Positions 10,850-22,185 of a stretch of DNA of 64,000 nucleotides are shown in pieces. The stretch is from Rhizophagus irregularis (lineage: Eukaryota > Glomeromycota > Glomeromycetes > Glomerales > Glomeraceae), in assembly GCF_026210795.1 (NCBI RefSeq), contig NC_089435.1:3348001-3412000 (forward strand), in the 5' to 3' direction. The position numbers and the translations under genes were made by a program. The notes beneath the pieces were generated by a model. It did no database searches, was not told the origin of the DNA, and was given only the letters and a program-made list of their open reading frames with translations. Position 1 is the stretch's first letter, and every line of letters begins with the position of its first letter.

Positions 10850-13063
10850 TTATGATTCTTCTTTTTCTGTTGTATCTGTGTCTGTTGTATCACTTGTATG
10901 TGTTGATGTTGTATCTATTGCTGTTTTCGTTGTTTGATTACGAAATAAAAAGTACCAACAAGCAAACCCAACAAACAAAAATATAATGCTAACCCAGATA
11001 AATGATATATGAATCATATACGGTATTTTAGAACCGATATGATCGTTAGGATCTTTATCAGGGAAAAATGATAATATAATAATTAGTAATCCTGAAATTT
11101 CAAACAAATAAATTATTATACGTGGCACTTTGAATGGAGAGACAATAGAACTTCTTTTTCGTGTTCTCTGGAATTTTTTTTTTTTAAAAAAAAAAATTAG
11201 TTTAGAATTTGAAAATTTGTGAAAAAAATAAAAATAAAAAAAGTTGAATTTGTATTATACTTACAACTAAACCCCAACTTGTAGCAATGAAAAATATCCA
11301 ATAAGAAAAAGTTGATATCGAAGAAAATAATACGAAACTATCTTCTGGTATTGATGCGCCAATAAATAATATAATGAAAATACACCATCCAAGTTGTGCT
11401 AATAACGCGTTAACTGGAGTATATTCGATGTAGTGTAATTTTTTCCCTCCCTGCCCTTCCTGAATCATAGTCCTTTCTTTCCACTTTTTTAATTGTGGTG
11501 AAATTATTGGAAAAAAATTTGATTCCGCCGCTGACACAATAACTCTTGATCCACTAACAAAAAAAATTTTTTGGTATATATACGTATTTTTTTTTAAAAA
11601 AAAATGACAATTTACACTAAATAGTAAATACCTCCAAATATTTGTTGCAGCTGTACCAATAGCAGAAAGAACAACAAAAAATGAGAATATCCTTGCTACG
11701 GTAACGTGAGTATCATTGACAAAAACTTTTCTAAAGAAAGTTGCTGTAATTACCTCATCGCGTTTTTCGGGGACAAAATCAGATGGTGAAGCAGCAGAAA
11801 TAAATGCAATGTTTACCAATATATCTGATACAAAATAAATGGTTAGAAAAATGATACAATGTTTCGTTAAAAAAAAAAACGCCTTTAAAAAACTTACATG
11901 ATATAATTACAATTACAATACTAATAATATTACTAAGTATTAATTTTTTTTGAGGATTTCTAAATTCATCTAAAGAATAGTTTAAAGTATTCCAACCATT
12001 ATAACTAAATAAAATATTAAGAATCGCCGTAGGATAAGAATAAGGGGATGGATCATCGATAGGTTTATTCCAATTTCCGCTATTATACTTTGATATTCCA
12101 CTGAATGCAATTACCACTATCATAACCAATTTAGTTATTGCAAGCGTATGGTTTATCTTATTTGCCAATCTTCTATTTAACAAATGATATCCTGTTATTA
12201 ATAACAAAAATAAAATTGCTACCAATTTCAATACCCTATAAACAAGAGAAATTATTTAAGGATTTTTAATAACGAAAAAACAAAAATTTACATATATATT
12301 GTTAAAATAAATACCAGTAAGGCCTAAATTTGTTATTCCAACCAATTAAGGATGAATCAATTTTTTCTTTTCCATCCAATGGAGATTCTCCAAAAATCAT
12401 AAACCACGCGTATTGTGCAGCAGACTGTAATACTGCGCATATAATCACGGGTCGAATCACACTAAATAACAGCATGTCAAATTAATTATATGGAAAGTTT
12501 TTTTTTACAATAGTAATTATTATACTCACAATATGAACATGAAGCTAAAAAGATAGCTTGCCATAAAAGGTGGGGATGGATATGCTTTATCCAAATAAAT
12601 TTTTTCTCCACCATTATCTCTATGAAGAGCTCCATACTTTTTTTAACCAGAGAGTTAACAGTTAATGATATAAAGTTTTTTTTTTTGAAAAAAAAAAAAA
12701 AAATAACCTTTATATAAATATAACGCTATTTACCTCGGCATAAATAAGGGAACCAAATAAACTTACAATTCCACCAGCTAGCCATAATAATAGTATGACA
12801 TAAGGCTTTTTTATTAGGTTCAAAACAATTCCCGGAGTTGTGAAAATACCTGCATATTTATTATTCATTTTTAATCTTTAAATTTCGAATGATATTCCTT
12901 TTTTAAAGATAACTGATAAATATAAATTAAAGTACTAACCAACTCCTATTATAGTATTCACATTCATCCCTATACCATAAATTACGCCAAGCAATTCTTT
13001 ACTTTCTCTCTGCTGGTTTTCAGGCTGACCATTTTCATCATCTAGATTTTCAATTTGTGCCAT
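10850..13063 (-). CDS. APC-superfamily amino-acid permease (LAT/Mup1-like), 8 exons, 543 aa
   Basis: Exons 13063-12940, 12849-12734, 12636-12530, 12461-12315, 12235-11898, 11824-11632, 11553-11265 and 11167-10850 join through GT-AG introns with every phase preserved (1,632 nt including stop). The product is an integral membrane transporter expected to import amino acids across the plasma membrane. The N-terminal TM1 carries the family signature (GVGIFTTPGIVL), followed by LLLWLAGGIVSLFGSL and the conserved YGALHRDNGGEKIYL loop. These resemble the LAT/high-affinity methionine permease branch. Further hydrophobic segments continue to the C-terminus (IIIYLFEISGLLIIILSFF, then HISFIWVSIIFLFVGFACWY), about 12 in all. 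The tail is Thr/Asp-rich (TDTDTTEKEES). The substrate cannot be told from sequence. A Gln-rich acidic N-terminus begins MAQIENLDDENG. Confidence 0.85.
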
Positions 13064-14251
13064 CTTAAATATTTTATTTTATTTTATTTTATTTTTGTTA
13101 GAAAAGGATTGAATTAAAACAAAAGATCACGTTTAAAGGGGAGTTAGAATGTCATAAACGCTGATGTTTATATATATGTGTAATAGTCTATTTTTTTTCT
13201 TTTTGATAAAAAAAAAAAATTAAAACTAGACAATTTATGTTTTGTGTTTTGTACAGAGAATTTATTTTTTCATCAATTTAAATAAATTATAAAAATTTTG
13301 GATATACAAAAAAATCTTTATCTACAAAACATCAGAATCACATTGCATTTGTAGATTACAGTAATGCTATATTTAACCAATTTTGATAAAAATAACAATC
13401 AATAAAAAATTTTATGTATGATATCATATGATAAAGAAAGTTATATGAAAAATTAAATATAATTTTGTATGGTGCTTTATTGGTAATAATTTTCATAACG
13501 TTACGTTCGCTAATTTTAAAAAATTTCAAAATTTAAAAAAAAATTTTACTATTGTGATAATAGTTTAATAGGGAAAAATTTTATTCAAATAATTTATGTT
13601 CAAAAATTCACATTAATATTAAATATTAATTTAATTTATATAATGAAATAAATATAGTTTTCCGGAAGTAAAATCTTGCCATAATTCGTAATCTCGGTCG
13701 ATCTTTTAAGATCAAATTATGATAAACAAAATTAATACCCAGATTTATGCTGATTGACAAATAATTTCTAATATAATCATTATATAATTATAAATTAAGT
13801 AAATTCATAATGAAATTTTATACCTTATCGTTATTGAATAATCCAGTAAGAATTCAACTTTTTTAATGTTAACATTAAATTGGTTGTATGGTATCTATTC
13901 AAATATTATGCCTTTATAAGATTTTCCATTTAGAATGACGTGGCGCATGACGAATCTATGTATTTTCCACGGATTTACTACAATCAGAATCCCGCTCACA
14001 ATCCCGACAAATCATAATCCCGAAACTTTAGAATCCCGTAACCTCCCGATATTCATTATCCCGAAACTAATTAAATTCAAAAAAATGATTTATTAATATC
14101 TTTAATCAGTATATTAAAAAATAAAAAAATTATTATATCTTTATAAGAAGCAAGTTCTTTTTTTTTAAAAAAAAAAATAATCAAAATAAATAAAATTTAC
14201 AAAAATTCATTAATTGTTACTTAATTTTTGCGATGTATTATTAAATATTAT
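13064..14251. other. Upstream region of the permease gene and intergenic DNA
   Basis: An (ATTTT)n run lies just upstream of the permease ATG (about 13076-13097), in the place of a 5' leader. Further out, a cluster of ATCCCGA words (13.98-14.07 kb) repeats a motif also found at 10.25 kb. No gene recognised. Confidence 0.4.
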
Positions 14252-14964
14252 CCCTTAAACTGCAGGTAAATTTGCCTGCAATTTTACCGAAAATTCAGTT
14301 CTCATCTAATTTTATGAAAAATGAAGTTATTCTAATAAAATTTTTTTTTGCAAAGAGCTTAAATCATATTTTATGTGACAATAATTATTATTTATTAATT
14401 TCATTTTATAAGATTAAAGATTAACTATTGGTCAAAAGTTGTATTTTTTAGATGACAAAAAATTTTGAAAAATTTTGCATTCAATTTTGACGATCTCATT
14501 GGAATTTGATTATGGCTATATTAAAGCTTAATAGAATATGTAGATTTTGATATGGGGAACAACATTTATTATTATGATTTTTAATGTTTAGATGTGGCAA
14601 TTTGACTTTACATAGAACCTAAAAAACGAATTATTTTTGTGAACTTGTAAAAAATGCATAAAGTTAAATTTTATCATCTCTATTTTGTTCATTGGGGCTT
14701 GAAGTTTCATAATAAAAATAAATAAGTATATTAAAATGCTTTGTAATGAAGCAGAATATTATGGTAAAGAAAATTAATTTATTATATAAAAATTCCGACG
14801 TTATTTTTTCGAAGTTAATTTGTGTCTAATTTTCCCACATATCGAATCCTAAGAATGTAGATCAATATAACTGCGGAATTATAGGATAATCCAAATCATA
14901 TTGACAAAGTTTGTGTTTTGATATAATTTATTTTGGCAAATTTGCCGGCATTACCGTTTAAGAG
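14252..14964. repeat. Possible 0.7-kb element bounded by imperfect inverted repeats
   Basis: The left end CCCTTAAACTGCAGGTAAAT(TTGCC) and the right end GGCAAATTTGCCGGCA...GTTTAAG are inverted copies, apart from a 5-base insertion and a few mismatches. No clear target duplication and no ORF were found, so its status as a transposon is uncertain. Confidence 0.35.
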
Positions 14965-16683
14965 ATAAACATTAAAAAAATTATTAATTTTTACAATAGA
15001 AATAATAGAAATTATAATTTTTGCGATATTTTAAAAATTTTTTATATTCACTTCAGGAATTAAAATTTCATTAATGAATTCATAAATAATGGATGCCATT
15101 ATAAAGGTTTTTAAGATCATATTAATAACGTGTATTTGATAGGTGTTCCAAAATAAAAATATTTAATTCATATAACTAGCCATTACTTTATCACCAGAAT
15201 CACGCCACGTTATACTAAGAGGGTATGACAGCAGAGAAATTATTATGAAAATTTTTTGATAAAAAAAATGCATAACACACGCAGTATATAATAAACGTCG
15301 TTATTACTTTAAATGTCCTTTTAAATTTAAATTCAATCTTTTGAAAATTTTTGAAATTTCCCAAATTTCCAAAAAATTTCCAAATTTTATTATATTCATT
15401 TTATTTTAACTAAACTCTTTTTCTCAGAAAATTCGGACATCAAACAATTAAATTGTGGTTATATTATTTATATATTTATCATATACTATTTACATATAAT
15501 TTAAACTAACTAAAATACTAATTATTTAATAATATAGTTCGAAAGTTATTTATTTACTTCTATTATTACATATTTATATAATATTTACATACAATTTAAA
15601 TTCTTTATTTAAAAAATTATTTGGTAATTTCTTTTAGCTGGTACGTTATAAGTTATTATTTAATTCTATTATTACATATTTATATTTCCTTGCTCATAGA
15701 AAATGCCTTTCTTCTGAGCAAAATTACATGATCCCAGTCAAGATTAATACATGTGACATTTAAAAAGGGTATTTTTTAATAATCCACGTGAACTAAGCCA
15801 CGGTGCTAATTACAAGGGCACCATGAACTTAAAGTAACTATGATAAAACCGTTGAGCCGTCGAAATAGATAGTGCCACCCTGGTGTAACATTTAAAAAGT
15901 CACATACTCACGTGATACAGGTTCAATAATTTTGTACTGCGGAGCCAAAATCATCTAATAATAATTCTCCCACAATTTATAGGGGGACAGGAATGACTTA
16001 TCATATCGAATCATGTAAGGTTTGCGATCATTTTTCACATATACACTGCAGGTGCAAAAGTCGTTCCCCGAGGGAATTTTTTTTGCTACCAACAGATATC
16101 TTGATAGGCTAAAATGTTTAATAATTTGTTAATTAATAAAACTATAAATTTTAAATAAAATAAATTTGGCATAAATTTTAATAATAATTCATTTAGACTT
16201 AGATCGTTGACAATTAAATTCAGGAATTCTTTAATGATACGAAACAGCAGAAAAATTTATGATATAAGTTAGTTCTTTTTATAGTGATTATTTAGTCTTT
16301 GACCATTTTGTATGTAATTTACTTTTACTTATCAATGATAAGTGTTACTTAGTTGAATATCAAAGAAAAATAGAAAAAGCGTAAATTTTAAAAACAAATA
16401 TACATCATGCTATTTGCTTTCAACAATATTATATGAACTAATTAAAAAAGAAAAGTTTTTTTGTTAAACCTAATAAATAATTAATAAGAAATTGACAAAG
16501 AACCCAACTGAATTTTTTATTCAATGAACTTAACATAAACTGCAAAATTTGAATTACAAATATATGGATAGATTTTGGTTCATAAGAAATTTTGTTTAAT
16601 ATCTAACTATCCTTTATAAGATTATGTAAATAAAACTAGACACTTTAGAGATTTCGATGTATGATTCTTATACCTTGACATTC
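14965..16683. other. Intergenic, nothing clear
   Basis: A+T rich. A stretch of higher complexity at 15.72-16.08 kb (words such as CACGTGAACTAAGCCACGG and GTCGTTCCCCGAGGGAATTT followed by a T run) was checked for tRNA, U1/U2/U4/U5/U6, SRP and RNase P motifs, and none was found. Confidence 0.4.
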
Positions 16684-16766
16684 GGAGTCCTGTCTTTGAG
16701 GTCACTGCTTGCATACCTTAAGGGGATGGCCCTGTCTTGGTAGTCACTCTACGACACCACTAAGGG
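16684..16766. repeat. Two-copy imperfect tandem repeat of about 42 bp
   Basis: GGAGTCCTGTCTTTGAGGTC...ACCTTAAGGG is followed at once by GGATGGCCCTGTCTTGGTAG...ACCACTAAGGG. The two units keep CCTGTCTT, GTCACT and TAAGGG at equal spacing. It is more G+C rich than the surroundings. Confidence 0.5.
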
Positions 16767-17597
16767 TATGGTATAAAAAAAATGTTATACTTAGAACAGA
16801 TGTGTATAAAGTATAAACGTACTAATTATGCAAGAGAATTTGGAACTCTTTCCATCGATCAAATTCTCAGGACTAAAAAATAGACGGAGGAGTGCAAAAG
16901 TTCTATTATAAAGTTATTTTTCTGCATTTCTGACATCATCAACTGTTTATTCCTCCTTTAGGAACCGTTCGTTTGATATGGTTTTTTTCCATAAGTTATA
17001 AAGAATTTAGAGAATTTTTACCAAAAAATTGTTTCAGACCGGGTTTGAAAGAAAAATATATTTAAAAAGCTGGCGTGAGCATAGGTTTTTCTATAAACAA
17101 GTTTGGAAAGTGCAATACAGAGAAAGAACTGCAAAAATGACTTTTCTTTTGGGCTTTTTGTTTTGTTTTGTTATTCTTTACCTAGTCTCTTGTGGTCTTA
17201 AGTTCTCTCAAAATTTAGAATTTCCTCAAAACCTTAACGTGATACACAAGTATTTAACGTGAATAACTGTAAAGTCAATGACTGCACAAATTTAGTTTTA
17301 TAACTGCGACATATTTAATACGTCCTCTAACTCCCCCTGAATATGACCTTATTTTAAATACTAATAAATAAAAATAGAATTATCTTTGTTAACCAACATC
17401 TTTGTGCTTCATATTTTTACAATTTAGAGACTTTAGAGTTCGAGTTTACAAAGTATTGAATTATAACTTTTTATTACATAATGGTATGACCAGTCTTTCT
17501 TCGTCGGGGTTTTTGGTGATTTCAGCAGTAGGTGGCTTAAAAATGCTTGTTTGTTAATATTGTTTGATGTCGGAGGTATTTCAGTGATTTCAATCCG
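16767..17597. other. Intergenic, nothing clear
   Basis: Holds a short open frame at about 17029-17262 starting at TTG, with one hydrophobic stretch (TFLLGFLFCFVILYLV). No start context, splice partners or family resemblance support a gene. Confidence 0.4.
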
Positions 17598-17693
17598 TGA
17601 CAGATTATCTACGGGCTAGATCACATCTCTAGTTATTATGAGATCAGATATTGTAATATCATTGACAGTTTATCTACGGGCTAGATCACATCT
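17598..17693. repeat. Direct repeat of 31 bp, 65 bp apart
   Basis: TGACAGATTATCTACGGGCT followed by AGATCACATCT occurs at 17598 and again at 17663 with one mismatch (A/T). Confidence 0.7.
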
Positions 17694-18373
17694 TTGACTT
17701 TATATGAGTAGTAATACAAACCAACATATTTTATTGATACGCAGTATATTATAAACATTATTATAAATTAATTAAATAAGTTTTATAACTGTATTTATAA
17801 GTAAATAAATTTGTTATACTGCTGCCTCTACAAATTTTTCCATATAACTTATGATTAATAAGTAATAGACTTTCAGTAAGCTTTTTTATTGCCCGAAATG
17901 TAAGCGTAGGACACTTCCAAACTGGGGAATATTAAATTCTGGAATCTTGTGTAAATATCAAAATGTCATTTTTTGTTATGTATATCACGCGTGTTTAATT
18001 TATTTAAGCCTTCAAGTACACAAGTTGAACTTATTTTTTCGGTAATGTATACATACGATAAAAACTTTATACTAAAACCATTGCCAAATTATATATCAAA
18101 AATAAATTTATTTTATTTTAATCAATAACAATAATCAAAGCTAGATGAAATTATTTAATAATATAGGGTATTAACTATATTATAAGCCACAATCATAACA
18201 TTATTAGTCATCATTAAGCTAATTCATATTACTAGTTTTGGTAGTTTTAGATTAAATATCTTTATAAATTAATTGATGCAATAAATGTGACTAATAGATG
18301 ATCTTGATTTTTTTTTATGAATCATAATAAGTTATCTATTTTATTATTAGTCATTATGTATTCAAGGGGTTTT

Positions 18374-18389
18374 TATAAATATATATATA
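18374..18389 (+). promoter_or_regulatory. TATA box upstream of the small membrane-protein ORF
   Basis: TATAAATATATATATA lies about 175 bp upstream of the ATG at 18551. It is followed by a C-containing, T/A-rich leader. The spacing fits a leader of about 140 nt that would contain the 24-bp repeats at 18437. Confidence 0.4.
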
Positions 18390-18436
18390 CCCTTAAACTT
18401 CCTCAAGGAAAAAATCAAAATTCAAATTTCAATACT

Positions 18437-18508
18437 ACTATTTTTCAAATATCAAACCAAACTATTTTTCAAATATCAAACCAAACTATTTTTCAAATAT
18501 CAAACCAA
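18437..18508 (+). repeat. 24-bp repeat, three perfect copies
   Basis: The unit ACTATTTTTCAAATATCAAA plus CCAA occurs at 18437, 18461 and 18485 without a mismatch. It is a multiple of three, so any frame through it stays open (the protein repeat would be TIFQISNQ). It sits in the presumed 5' leader of the 18551 ORF. Confidence 0.9.
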
Positions 18509-18550
18509 ATTTTTCTTTCAAATTTTTAAATTTTTAAACTGTAATTCAAA

Positions 18551-19006
18551 ATGTCATATCACTTGTGCCCAAATATTATTGATACTATTTTAAAGGAAAT
18601 TCCCATCAACAAATGTTACAATCCTCCTCAACCTATTGAAACATCCCAATATTTACCATTGCTTGCTGGATTCTTCTACATTCTTTTTATCATTCTCCTC
18701 ATAAATACAAATATTCTCACCAACATAATTGTCCTAATTCTTCGTTTGTTAAAATTCGTGTGTGCTACAATTATTTTTCTCCCTTCTCTCCCCTCACATC
18801 TCTTTAATATATTTCATTCTTTTAAACATTTATTATTATCTATATTATTACCATTTCTTCTTTATCTATTATCTACATTATCATCAATTCTCCTTCATTT
18901 TCTTTACCTTCTTAATTGGATGATTTATATTTTCCTTTTTTCTTATTCTTTACTTTATAAAATTATCCATTTAGTAAATACTATTCTACTTTCAATCCCC
19001 CAGTAG
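18551..19006 (+). CDS. Small, very hydrophobic membrane protein of unknown function (151 aa)
   Basis: An ATG-initiated ORF with a hydrophilic, Cys-containing head (residues 1-33, two Cys). At least four membrane-spanning stretches follow: about 36-51, 54-78, 92-115 and 117-147, rich in Leu, Ile and Phe, ending in SIPQ. I do not recognise the family. Support for a real gene is the TATA box 175 bp upstream, a C-rich codon usage unlike the surrounding T-rich DNA, and the absence of simple repetition in the ORF. Against it, a pyrimidine-rich strand gives hydrophobic frames by chance, as at 27.3 and 49 kb in this window. Confidence 0.4.
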   Translation: MSYHLCPNIIDTILKEIPINKCYNPPQPIETSQYLPLLAGFFYILFIILLINTNILTNIIVLILRLLKFVCATIIFLPSLPSHLFNIFHSFKHLLLSILLPFLLYLLSTLSSILLHFLYLLNWMIYIFLFSYSLLYKIIHLVNTILLSIPQ

Positions 19007-19147
19007 TTTAGTCATCTTTTTCTTTCTTGTTTTTTCTCAATTCATATATTTTTCAAATTATCTTATATTATGTAGCTAGGTCCATTGCTTACCAAATATA
19101 GCATGGAGACATAATCTTTACCCTTTGGTCAACTTGGGATTACTTGG

Positions 19148-19361
19148 CCATTCTTAGATAGATAATTTTTACAAGGGGATCGTTTGCATCGCCCTTAATT
19201 GGTGTCAGAGAGATCCTTTGTCTTGTAAAAATTTACCCTCTCTTGATCATTTGACCATTCTTAGATAGATAAATTTTACAAGGGGATCATTTGCATCGCC
19301 CTTAATTGGTGTCAGAGAGATCCTTTGTCTTGTAAACATTTATCTTTCTTTGATCATTTGA
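19148..19361 (+). repeat. 107-bp tandem duplication, each copy able to form a hairpin
   Basis: Two units (19148-19254 and 19255-19361) begin CCATTCTTAGATAGATA and are nearly identical through ACAAGGGGATC, TTTGCATCGCCCTTAATTGG and TGTCAGAGAGATCC. Inside each, TTACAAGGGGATC can pair with GATCCTTTGTCTTGTAA around a loop holding GCATCGCCCTTAATTGGTGT. The second unit decays towards its end. They lie about 140 bp downstream of the 18551 ORF, so they could be in its 3' region. Confidence 0.75.
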
Positions 19362-19756
19362 TCTATCTCATGTGATTTTCTTCTTCACATGTGATATCCT
19401 TTATTTCATTCCTTTGTTGAGTTCTTTCCTTAATAACTTATCAACTCAACAAAATCCATCACCGTTGGTTCCACAATTTCTGTGTCCAAGTTCAATTCTT
19501 GGAGGTGATTTTCTTTAGTTTATCTTCTTTTTTTTCAATTTTCTTTTTTCTTTTATAGGAGTTCCAGACGAAATTATAAACTAGACTTTAGGTACTAGAA
19601 ATATTTTATTATTTGTTTTTTTTTTTAGTAGTATTTTTAATATTACTTATTTTTCTTTTTCTTATAGGAATTACTGAGACGAACTGGACTCAACAATGAT
19701 GGTATTTTCAGTTTTTTCGTGTGGTAGTGTTAAGTGTTTGAAAATCTAATGACAGA

Positions 19757-20548
19757 GTTGAAAGTCCTGCCAACACTCCCGTCAATTATTATCCAATTAA
19801 AGCCACGGGAGAATACATAACGGATAGACAAGATAACTACGATATACATTATGTTGAGATTCTGCAACGATTTGGTAATAATAATTTGTTATCAGGTTCA
19901 AGAATATTTTCACTATCACATGGCAAGAATTTATCTTACTTGGTTAAATAGCTAAAATAAGTATTTTTATAATAATTGTATTGTAAAATTGTATTTTATT
20001 GATTTTTTGTTCATGTGAGCAGAATACTCTGGTTTAATTAATAATACAATATTTATTATTAATAAAATTTTTTCATAAGGATTTATATACTTATTAATGT
20101 CGACTATTTTGACGTTCAAATAAAAGAAAAGGTAAGCAAAACAGGTACAATCGGTGCCAATTTACCAAGAGTGAGTAATAAATTAAATTACTTTATATTT
20201 TATCCCTTTTGATATTAATGAAACATCCTTTTTTCTTTTTAGACTTGAATCTAGTTGTTGATGGTGAGAATAATCTAATTAAGGAAGTAAAACAAGTAAC
20301 AAGTAATTACTAAATTCGTCTAAAAATTCCTCTACAAGAAATTTTATTATTTGAATTTATTTCGAAATCTAAAATATTCTTTATCAAAACTTGAAATATA
20401 TCGAAGAAAAACCTAAAAGTCAACTAACGATCAATTTACAATTCTCTTTTTAATTGACAAAAATACTTAGGGTAATCCCTGGATTCAAGCATATATACGA
20501 GAAGGTGTTTATCTTCACGGTTACACTATGATGCAATCTGAAAAGTAA
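19757..20548 (+). pseudogene. Possible decayed spliced gene of unknown family
   Basis: Coding-like blocks appear in one strand. About 19757-19950 gives DRVESPANTPVNYYPIKATG, then EYITDRQDNYDIHYVEILQR, then FGNNNLLSGSRIFSLSHGK, before a stop. 20245-20312 gives LNLVVDGENNLIKEVKQVTS after a TTTTTAG acceptor. 20471-20548 gives NPWIQAYIREGVYLHGYTMM and QSEK before a stop, again after an acceptor. I could not join them in one phase, and no family is recognised. It may be a degraded gene or one with unrecognised small exons. Confidence 0.3.
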
Positions 20549-20767
20549 AAAAAAATAGGAAATGTACTATTTCAATGCACATTATCAAAAATTAAAAAAA
20601 TTCATGTAACATAGCATATTTTTTATTATACGCATTCGAAAATTTATCAACTACTTAAATTATATATGAATTCTATAAATTCGGAAAATGTTATATGTAT
20701 TTCTATCATTAATATATCATATGATAAAAAGATCATACGATTCTTGTACTTCCTTGTGAGTTTTAAT

Positions 20768-22089
20768 TTACTCCCCAAAATCGCATCTCCTTGTGATTTT
20801 TAAATCCCGAAATTGCACCTCCTTGTGATTTTTATTAATCCAATTTTTTGCTTTAAATAAATCCTGATTGCTTTTAAAATACAAGCGCAAGTTTTTGTTT
20901 TTTCTATTGAACCAACAAAATAAATCGATTTTAACAAACCAATTTATTACTTCATGATTATCAAATATATATCCATTACTGATATCAATAAATCGCATTG
21001 TATTTGTAAAGTCTGGTCCATAACCATATGAGAAGCATTTATAATAATCTTTTAAAAATCTAAAACTTGTATTCTTAATTAGATCTACTGCTATTCCCAT
21101 AGAAAGTAGACTTTGAATGCAGCTGTTACGCGATTTTTGTACAAAATTTAAACTTGAATGTACATGTATATCCTTAGGCCAAAACCAAATTTCAACCTTC
21201 CAATTGTTTTCTAGAGCTTCTTTTATTCCAGGGCATAGATTCTTATCACCTGATATCAAAATTAATGTGCCAGGACCATTCGTAATAACGGTTTTTGTTA
21301 TAGCACGTGTTATTTCTGTATCAACTTCCTTATCGTGATTTTCGGGATTTCTGTTAAAAACTTTTACTTCAAACCCATTTTTTTCTACAAACTCCCACAG
21401 TGAATCATACGACGGAGGATGTGAACCAACGAGGTATGGTCTTCCACCAACTTTGCGATTATCCAAAATTGTTTTCAGTAGTCTGCCATAGTCGATTCTT
21501 AATTCATCAAAGGAGGGGAGTCCTTCATCATCAACGCTACTCAAATTTTCAAGTCTAGCAATATTTTTTTTCCCTTGAACATAAAGGTTGGAATTATCCA
21601 CAAATAAGTGGACAAGTCCAGAGGGTCCCGTGATAAAAGTGCTGGCTATAGAAAAAGAGAAAGCAGAAGTTAGCCTCTAATATTAAATATGTGATGTTGA
21701 ATTGAGAGGCACTTACCAGTGGTAGCGGGAGGTGGTGGTTGTACGATGATGCGGATGTTCTTGGAGTTACCATACGCAAAAATGTCACCAAGATCCTTAA
21801 ATGGTGTTAACTTTTCTCCTCCAAGCTTTTGTATGATAGTATTTTCATCATTTATATCATGAGATCTGCTTTCAAGTGTTTTCAGTGTTTTTAGTTTATC
21901 ATTTTCTACATCGCCAGGAATATTCACCTTCCATAGATACAACTTGTTGGCATCAAAAGCTTTGCCTTTGAAATCGTTCTCGTTCTTCTCATAAATTTTT
22001 TCCCTGAGGTTTGAAAAGCTCATTTCTGTCTGGCCTTTAACTTCAAAGGCGCTCTCAATTTCGGTACCTACTACAAAACAAATGGCCAT
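20768..22089 (-). CDS. Crinkler (CRN) N-terminal domain fused to a NYN/PIN-like RNase domain, 2 exons, 416 aa
   Basis: Exon 1 (22089-21717) and exon 2 (21645-20768) join in phase across a 71-bp GT-AG intron. Residues 1-120 match the Crinkler N-terminal domain: MAICFVVGTEIESAFEV start, the NDFKGKAFDANKLYLWKV helix/strand, and the RIIVQPPPPATTG end, where CRN proteins switch to variable C-termini. Residues 138-280 look like a NYN (LabA/MARF1-type) PIN-like nuclease: LFVDNSNLYVQGK with Asp141, EVDTEITRAI with Asp233, and LILISGDKNLCPGIKEAL with Asp258 supply the acidic metal-binding set. Residues 285-416 are of unknown fold. CRN domains are known from oomycetes and glomeromycete fungi and are thought to direct translocation or nuclear action; RNase activity here is inferred. 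No classical signal peptide is visible. Confidence 0.75.
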
Positions 22090-22107
22090 GATATCGGTGG
22101 TATATCT

Positions 22108-22185
22108 GCAAACGCGAAAATCGAGAGTTAAAAATAAGGTTCAAAAAGCTAATTTTTCAGTATAACACAAGCGAAAGTTTGTACC
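22108..22185 (-). promoter_or_regulatory. Possible 5'-UTR intron of the CRN-NYN gene
   Basis: Minus strand CCAG|GTACAAAC at about 22185 and TTTGCAG|ATATACC at about 22108 could excise 78 bp, leaving a short leader ending at the ATG (22089). The donor is non-ideal (GTACAA). RNA data would be needed. Confidence 0.25.

Noticed and set aside
15720-16090. Mixed-composition stretch suspected of being a structural RNA gene
   Set aside because: No tRNA A/B boxes and no conserved snRNA, SRP, RNase P or snoRNA motif could be found; a T run after GGGAA is not enough.
17029-17262. 77-codon frame with one membrane-like segment
   Set aside because: Begins at a non-ATG codon and lacks gene signals.
19190-19215. 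TTGGTGTCAGAG as a retrotransposon primer-binding site
   Set aside because: It lies inside a tandem hairpin repeat, without LTRs, polypurine tract or any gag/pol coding sequence.
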